The notes under the pieces are model-generated. The model did not search any database and was not told the origin of the DNA. It was given only the letters and a program-made list of their open reading frames with translations. A stretch of 9,221 nt of DNA from Rhodospirillales bacterium (GTDB taxonomy: Bacteria; Pseudomonadota; Alphaproteobacteria; JAREAF01): contig JAREAF010000082.1 of assembly GCA_029240475.1 (NCBI GenBank), positions 1-9,221 on the forward strand, in the 5' to 3' direction. Both the position numbers and the translations under genes were made by a program. Positions 5,265-9,221 of this stretch are shown piece after piece (the first letter of the stretch is position 1; the number at the start of each line of letters is the position of its first letter).

Positions 5265-8012
5265 TCACGCCGGCTCTAGCTCCGGTGCGGTGTCGAGGCG
5301 CTCGCCCGCGCCGACCGCGAGGAGGATCAGCGAATCCAGCAGCACGGTGGCGGTCGGATCGGCGCCCGGCGCGTCGTTGAACAGCCGGAAGGTCGAGGCG
5401 ACCATGTGGCCGCGCCCATAGGGCTGCTCGACCGCCAGCGCGACGGGCTTGTGCACCCACCCGACCACCAGGCCGGCATGCACGCGCGCCTGGAAGTCGA
5501 GCAGGTTGCAGCCGGCGATCACGCCTTCCGGAATGACGCGGTCGAAGCTCTCGTCGAGCAGCGGCCCGCCCGGAATGTGCTGGAACACGCCGCTCCGCTT
5601 CAGCCAGGCGAAGGACGACGCCCAGTCGCCACGCCAGACCGTGCCGGTGCGGCTTCTCACCTGCACATTCTGCCAGTGCGGGAAGAAGGGATAGAGCGGG
5701 CCTTCGGCCTCCGGCAGGAGCAGCAGCCGGGCGCCGTGCCGCACCGCGGCGGCGATGCCGGGGTCATGCGCTTGGGCGACGATCACGCGCGCCGATTCCA
5801 TGTTCGGCGCGAGGGCGTAGCCGAGCCGCTCCAGCCGCTCACGGATGGCCGGATCGGGCGACCAGACCGAGCGCACGCCGCGCGCCGATGCGCTTCGGCC
5901 GCGATGGACCGCGAGATCGAGATGGTTGGTGGCGAGGATCGAGCCGTCGGCGGCCCGCAGCTCGAACAGCACGCGATGGCCCCTGCTCGCCGCCTCGTGC
6001 GGCACCGGGATCTCGAACCGCCCGAGCTCGCCCACCTGGCCGGGCGCGAGCGGCGGCACCGCGACGCTGCGCACCTCGCCCAGCACGATGTCGAGCCGTG
6101 CCCCTTCCAGCGGACGGCCGCCGCCATGGGCGACCGCCACCTCGAAGCGCGCGGTCTCGCCGCCCCAATAGCTGAGGCGCTCCCAGCGCGGCGCAACCAC
6201 CGTGTCGGAATTGATGGTGTGGAACAGGTTGTGGAACGCGCGCGGGTTGCGGCGCATGTCCATGAGGCCGTTCGATTCCCAATGGCAGTCGGTCAGCTCG
6301 GTGATGACATAGCCGGCCAGCTGCGGCTGCCGCCGCATGGATTCGATCTGGTACTTCAGCGCGCGGAATTGCTGCCACTGCGCCGCCTCGGCGAAGCCCG
6401 AGAGGCTCCCGAACACGCGCTCGAGGCTCCAGTCCGAGAAGCGGTTCTGGGCGCCATGCGCATACATGACGCCCTCCGCCCAGTCATGGCCCGTCTCGAA
6501 CCACCAGGGCTCGGAACCGTCGGCATTGGCGAGGCGATCGATCTGCGGCAGGCCCCAATTGCCGAATTCCGAGCAGACCAGCGGCTCGGCGCCCGTGCTG
6601 ACCGCATCGCCGGCGGCGCTGTAGAGCCAGCCTGCGCGCTGGCCGAGATCGGCGATGAACCGGTCCCAGTCCGCGCGATGGTCGGGGATGGCCGCATAGA
6701 AGTGGAAGTCGGCAATGTCGGTCTCGACATGCATGCTGGGATGCAGCGGCGAATTGTCGACGACGAGACGGCCCGGATCCCGCTCCTTGAGCCAGCGCCA
6801 GGTGCGCTTCAGCCAGGCGCGATGCTCCTCGTTGTTGACGAGGTCGGTGCCCCAATTCTCGTTGATGATGGTCCAGCAGACGATGGACGGGTGGTTGCCG
6901 TCGCGGTCGAGGATGCCCCGGAGCGTCGCCTCGAGCCGCGCGCGACTGGCCTCCGTCGAGCGCCCGGTGTGCGGCAGCTCGGTCCAGATCAGCATGCCGA
7001 GGCGATCGGCGACCTCGTAGTAGCGCGGGTCGGGCACCTTCACATGGCAGCGGACGCAGTTGAGCCCCAGCTGCTTGGCCTTGCGGAACTGGTCCTCGAG
7101 GAACTCCGTGGACGGCGTGGTGCAGATCGTGTCGGGGTAATAGTCCTGATCGAGCGCGGCACGCAGGTAAATGTGCTCGCCGTTCACATAGAATCGGCCG
7201 TCGCGCGCCTCGAACAACCGGAATCCGAACCGCTCGCGCGCCTGGTCGGCAATGCGGTCGCGCCGGCGCAAGATGACCGACAGCTCGTAGAGGTGCGGCG
7301 AGTCGGGCGACCACGGCCGCACCCGCTCGACATGGAGCGCGAGCGCGATCTGCTGCTGCCCCGGCGCGGCGACCTCGATCAGGGAGGCGGCGAGCTCGCC
7401 CTCGGCGTCGCGGATGCAGAGCTCGATCTCCAGCGGCTCGGGCGCCGCGCGGCCGAGATGGACCACCGCCTCGACATTGCCGCTGAGCAGGTCCGGCCGG
7501 ATCGCCACGCGCACGACATGATCGCGGTCGCGGCGCTCCAGACGGACCGATTGCCAAATCCCGGACTGCGGGCCGTACCAGTTCTGCTTGCCGTACGGAA
7601 TTTCGGAGAACGGCCCGTCGGGGAAGGCGCGCGGATCGTCGGTCGGGCTCTCGGCGCGGACCACGATCTCGTTGTGGCCCGGGCGCAGCAGCGGACCGAC
7701 CTCGAGCGCGAAGGGCAGGAATCCGCCGAAATGCTCGCCGGCCGGACGTCCGTTCACCCACACGGCCGTGTTGTGGAACACCGCTCCGAAGCAGAGTCGG
7801 GTGACGAAGCGGGCGTCCTCAGCCTCCCACCGCTCCGGCAGATGCAGGCTGCGCCGGTACCAGCCGACCCCGGCCTTCATCCTGAGATCGGCGAATTGCG
7901 CTTGCCAGGGCCCCGGCACCTGGATGGGTCGCGCGGCGGTCCAGTCGGGCGAGCCGCCCCCCTCGACATGGGAAAACTCCCACGTCCCGTCCAAGCTGGT
8001 TTGCTCGATCAT
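5265..8012 (-). CDS. Glycoside hydrolase family 2 (beta-galactosidase-like), cytoplasmic
   Basis: This is a 915-residue protein read on the minus strand. Domains in order: an N-terminal sugar-binding jelly-roll (about residues 1-170, with GVGWYRRSLHLP and FHNTAVWVNGRPAGEHFGGF), an Ig-like sandwich (about 170-280), a TIM barrel (about 285-590) and a C-terminal region of about 300 residues with further sandwich-like sequence. The barrel holds CWTIINENWG with acid/base Glu385 and LVCSEFGNWG with nucleophile Glu482, both as expected for retaining GH2 enzymes. No signal peptide is present (it begins MIEQTSLDGTWEF), so the substrate must be imported or made inside the cell. GH2 covers beta-galactosidases, glucuronidases, mannosidases and others. 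The Asn-x-Lys motif of glucuronidases is not evident (Asn581-Gly-Leu at the comparable place). Convergence on galT-galK makes a galactoside plausible, but this is inference. Its stop lies 12 bp from that of galK. Confidence 0.92.
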   Translation of the reverse strand: MIEQTSLDGTWEFSHVEGGGSPDWTAARPIQVPGPWQAQFADLRMKAGVGWYRRSLHLPERWEAEDARFVTRLCFGAVFHNTAVWVNGRPAGEHFGGFLPFALEVGPLLRPGHNEIVVRAESPTDDPRAFPDGPFSEIPYGKQNWYGPQSGIWQSVRLERRDRDHVVRVAIRPDLLSGNVEAVVHLGRAAPEPLEIELCIRDAEGELAASLIEVAAPGQQQIALALHVERVRPWSPDSPHLYELSVILRRRDRIADQARERFGFRLFEARDGRFYVNGEHIYLRAALDQDYYPDTICTTPSTEFLEDQFRKAKQLGLNCVRCHVKVPDPRYYEVADRLGMLIWTELPHTGRSTEASRARLEATLRGILDRDGNHPSIVCWTIINENWGTDLVNNEEHRAWLKRTWRWLKERDPGRLVVDNSPLHPSMHVETDIADFHFYAAIPDHRADWDRFIADLGQRAGWLYSAAGDAVSTGAEPLVCSEFGNWGLPQIDRLANADGSEPWWFETGHDWAEGVMYAHGAQNRFSDWSLERVFGSLSGFAEAAQWQQFRALKYQIESMRRQPQLAGYVITELTDCHWESNGLMDMRRNPRAFHNLFHTINSDTVVAPRWERLSYWGGETARFEVAVAHGGGRPLEGARLDIVLGEVRSVAVPPLAPGQVGELGRFEIPVPHEAASRGHRVLFELRAADGSILATNHLDLAVHRGRSASARGVRSVWSPDPAIRERLERLGYALAPNMESARVIVAQAHDPGIAAAVRHGARLLLLPEAEGPLYPFFPHWQNVQVRSRTGTVWRGDWASSFAWLKRSGVFQHIPGGPLLDESFDRVIPEGVIAGCNLLDFQARVHAGLVVGWVHKPVALAVEQPYGRGHMVASTFRLFNDAPGADPTATVLLDSLILLAVGAGERLDTAPELEPA

Positions 8013-8080
8013 CCCCTGCTCACCGGAAATCAGCTGCGGCGCTGGACGGCTCCCAATCTGCTCCGAGCGCCCTCGGGCGG

Positions 8081-8115
8081 ATAATCGGCTCAGTATGGTT
8101 AACTAAGTATTGCCA
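8081..8115. promoter_or_regulatory. AT-rich island, likely promoter/operator region
   Basis: This short stretch is mostly A+T inside DNA that is about two thirds G+C. It contains TGGTTAACTA (8096-8105), a palindrome with one mismatched pair around GTTAAC, flanked by a direct repeat of AGTAT (8092-8096 and 8106-8110). On the minus strand GATTAT (8086-8081) could serve as a -10 for the GH2 gene, about 70 nt before its ATG, but no good -35 accompanies it. The palindrome is broadly like short operators of GntR-type regulators; this family assignment is a guess. Confidence 0.35.
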
Positions 8116-8126
8116 TCTCCCTGTTC

Positions 8127-8155
8127 GTGCCGCGCAACATCGTGCGTTGCCGCAC
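8127..8155. other. Stem-loop in the divergent region
   Basis: GTGC (8127-8130) pairs with GCAC (8152-8155), and GCAAC (8134-8138) with GTTGC (8146-8150). A small 3x1 internal loop separates the two helices and the apical loop is 7 nt. The result is nine Watson-Crick pairs. It lies about 130 nt upstream of cydA and could be a 5'-leader structure or a protein-binding inverted repeat. There is no T run after it, so it does not look like a terminator. Confidence 0.35.
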
Positions 8156-8272
8156 CGATACAGGGGCTCGCCGCGGAGGCGTGGATGGGCCTTTGCTGAT
8201 GAAGCCGTGCTCGCCACCGGGCGCGGTCAGAACCGTTAGACCTGAAGGGACCCCTCAGCCAGACCTTTCCCT

Positions 8273-8277
8273 GGAGG
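8273..8277 (+). promoter_or_regulatory. Ribosome binding site deciding the cydA start
   Basis: GGAGG lies 5 nt before GTG 8283. The ATG at 8278 is out of frame with CydA and abuts the GGAGG. An in-frame ATG at 8199 would add 28 residues that do not resemble a CydA N terminus. GTG 8283 gives VEFDALLLSRIQFAF, matching how CydA proteins begin. Confidence 0.75.
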
Positions 8278-8282
8278 ATGCG

Positions 8283-9221
8283 GTGGAATTCGACGCGCTG
8301 CTTCTGTCGCGCATCCAGTTCGCGTTCGTCGTCGCCTTCCACATCCTGTTCCCCGCTTTCACCATCGGTCTCGCAAGCTGGCTGTGGATGCTGGAGGCGA
8401 TGTGGCTGTGGACCGGCCGGGCGATCTACCGCCAGCTCTTCCGGTTCTGGGTCAAGCTCTTCGCCGTCTCCTTCGGCATGGGCGTCGTCTCGGGCATCAT
8501 CATGAGCTACCAGTTCGGCACGAACTGGAGCCGCTTCTCCGACATCGCGGGACCCATCGTCGGGCCCTTGATGCAGTACGAGGTTCTCACCGCCTTCTTC
8601 ATGGAGGCGGCCTTCCTCGGCATCATGCTGTTCGGCTGGGAGCGGGTCGGGCCGAGGCTGCATTTCGTCGCAACGTCCATGGTGGCGCTGGGAACGGTGC
8701 TCTCGACCTTCTGGATCATCTCGACCAACAGCTGGATGCAGACGCCGCAAGGCTTCGCCATCGAGGACGGGCGGTTCGTCCCGGTGGATTGGTGTCAAAT
8801 CGTCTTCAACCCGTCCTTCCCCAATCGCCTGGCGCATATGGTGCTCGCGGCCTACCTCACGACCTGCTTCGTGGTGGCGGGCGTCTCGGCCTGGCACATC
8901 TGGAAGGGCAAAGCGCCCGAGCTTGCGCGCCTCGCCTTCTCCATGGCCATGTGGTTCGCGGCGATCGTCGCGCCAATGCAGATCGTCGCAGGCGACCTGC
9001 AGGGCCTTGCCGTGCTCGAGCAGCAGCCGACCAAGCTCGCCGCGATCGAGGGGCATTGGGAGACGCGCGCCGGCGCGCCCTTGGTCCTGTTCGCCGTGCC
9101 GAACGAGGCAGCGGAGCGCAATGACTACGAGATCGCGATCCCCAAGCTCGGCAGCATCATCCTGGTCCATGACCCGAACGGCGTGATCCGGGGCCTCAAG
9201 GAATGGCCGAAGGACACGCGG
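8283..9221 (+). CDS. cydA: Cytochrome bd quinol oxidase subunit I, 5' part
   Basis: The first 313 codons are visible and the frame is open at the window end; whole CydA proteins have about 450-530 residues. CydA is the haem-bearing subunit of the inner-membrane cytochrome bd oxidase, which oxidises quinol and reduces oxygen to water, usually under low oxygen or stress. Landmarks: His20 in AFHILFPAFTIGLA (E. coli His19, haem ligand), Glu100 and Glu108 in YEVLTAFFMEAAFLG (E. coli Glu99, Glu107), His185 in RLAHMVLAAYLT (E. coli His186, haem b558 ligand), and Lys251/Glu256 in TKLAAIEGHWET (E. coli Lys252, Glu257, quinol site). About six hydrophobic helices precede the quinol-binding loop. Whether the loop is the long or the short (CIO) type cannot be judged, because the GRQPW region lies beyond the window. 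cydB probably follows. Start GTG 8283 is chosen for its GGAGG and family fit. Confidence 0.95.
   Translation, partial: MEFDALLLSRIQFAFVVAFHILFPAFTIGLASWLWMLEAMWLWTGRAIYRQLFRFWVKLFAVSFGMGVVSGIIMSYQFGTNWSRFSDIAGPIVGPLMQYEVLTAFFMEAAFLGIMLFGWERVGPRLHFVATSMVALGTVLSTFWIISTNSWMQTPQGFAIEDGRFVPVDWCQIVFNPSFPNRLAHMVLAAYLTTCFVVAGVSAWHIWKGKAPELARLAFSMAMWFAAIVAPMQIVAGDLQGLAVLEQQPTKLAAIEGHWETRAGAPLVLFAVPNEAAERNDYEIAIPKLGSIILVHDPNGVIRGLKEWPKDTR

Larger units (their letters stand above)
8013..8282. other. Divergent intergenic region (GH2 gene / cydA)
   Basis: This 270-bp region lies between the start of the minus-strand GH2 gene and the start of cydA and must hold both promoters unless either gene is transcribed from elsewhere. 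It contains a small hairpin (CCGAG/CTCGG, 8063-8076), an AT-rich island at about 8081-8115, a 10-bp palindrome, a 29-nt stem-loop and a weak bulged hairpin at 8242-8258 just before the cydA ribosome binding site. No convincing sigma-70 -35/-10 pair was found on either strand, and no TTGAT-N4-ATCAA site of the FNR/FixK type was seen. No protein-coding gene is supported here. Confidence 0.6.

Noticed and set aside
5406..8084. Plus-strand open frame of 892 codons opposite the GH2 gene
   Set aside because: It lacks any recognisable motif, has the biased composition typical of antisense frames in GC-rich genes, and lies wholly over a gene with clear GH2 catalytic motifs.
8199..8282. In-frame upstream ATG for cydA
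   Set aside because: It would add 28 residues (MKPCSPPGAVRT and on) unlike any CydA start and has no good ribosome binding site, whereas GTG 8283 has GGAGG at 5 nt.
8103..9170. Minus-strand open frame of 355 codons over cydA
   Set aside because: It is antisense to cydA, whose haem-ligand and quinol-site residues are all in the plus frame.

Overview
This window (about two thirds G+C by eye) looks like chromosomal DNA of an alphaproteobacterium, probably from the Rhizobiales. The reasons are its high GC3 codon use, tightly packed genes with ATGA overlaps, and a C-rich/G-rich inverted repeat of a kind common between genes in that order. The genus cannot be told from the sequence.

Layout: (1) 1-5252, plus strand, a compact run of four sugar genes. 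These are the 3' part of a UDP-galactopyranose mutase gene (glf), a large fusion protein with an N-terminal divergent GH1 glycosidase-like domain and a C-terminal RmlD-like sugar-nucleotide reductase domain, galactose-1-phosphate uridylyltransferase (galT) and galactokinase (galK). The glf/fusion and galT/galK junctions are 4-bp ATGA overlaps, and galT follows the fusion gene after 37 bp with its own ribosome binding site, so the four are probably one transcript. (2) 5265-8012, minus strand, a 915-residue GH2 glycoside hydrolase that converges on galK with only 12 bp between stop codons. A GC-rich inverted repeat forms the last codons of galK. (3) 8013-8282, a 270-bp divergent intergenic region with an AT-rich island, a TGGTTAACTA palindrome and a 29-nt stem-loop. 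(4) 8283 to the window end, plus strand, the first 313 codons of cytochrome bd oxidase subunit I (cydA), starting at GTG.

Inferred working: a cytoplasmic GH2 enzyme may release a sugar, possibly galactose, from an imported glycoside. GalK and GalT would make galactose 1-phosphate and then UDP-galactose. Glf would convert UDP-galactopyranose to UDP-galactofuranose for cell-surface glycans. The GH1-RmlD fusion sits between Glf and GalT and is the least explained member. cydA belongs to respiration and appears unrelated to the sugar locus. No RNA genes, CRISPR arrays, insertion sequences or phage genes were seen.
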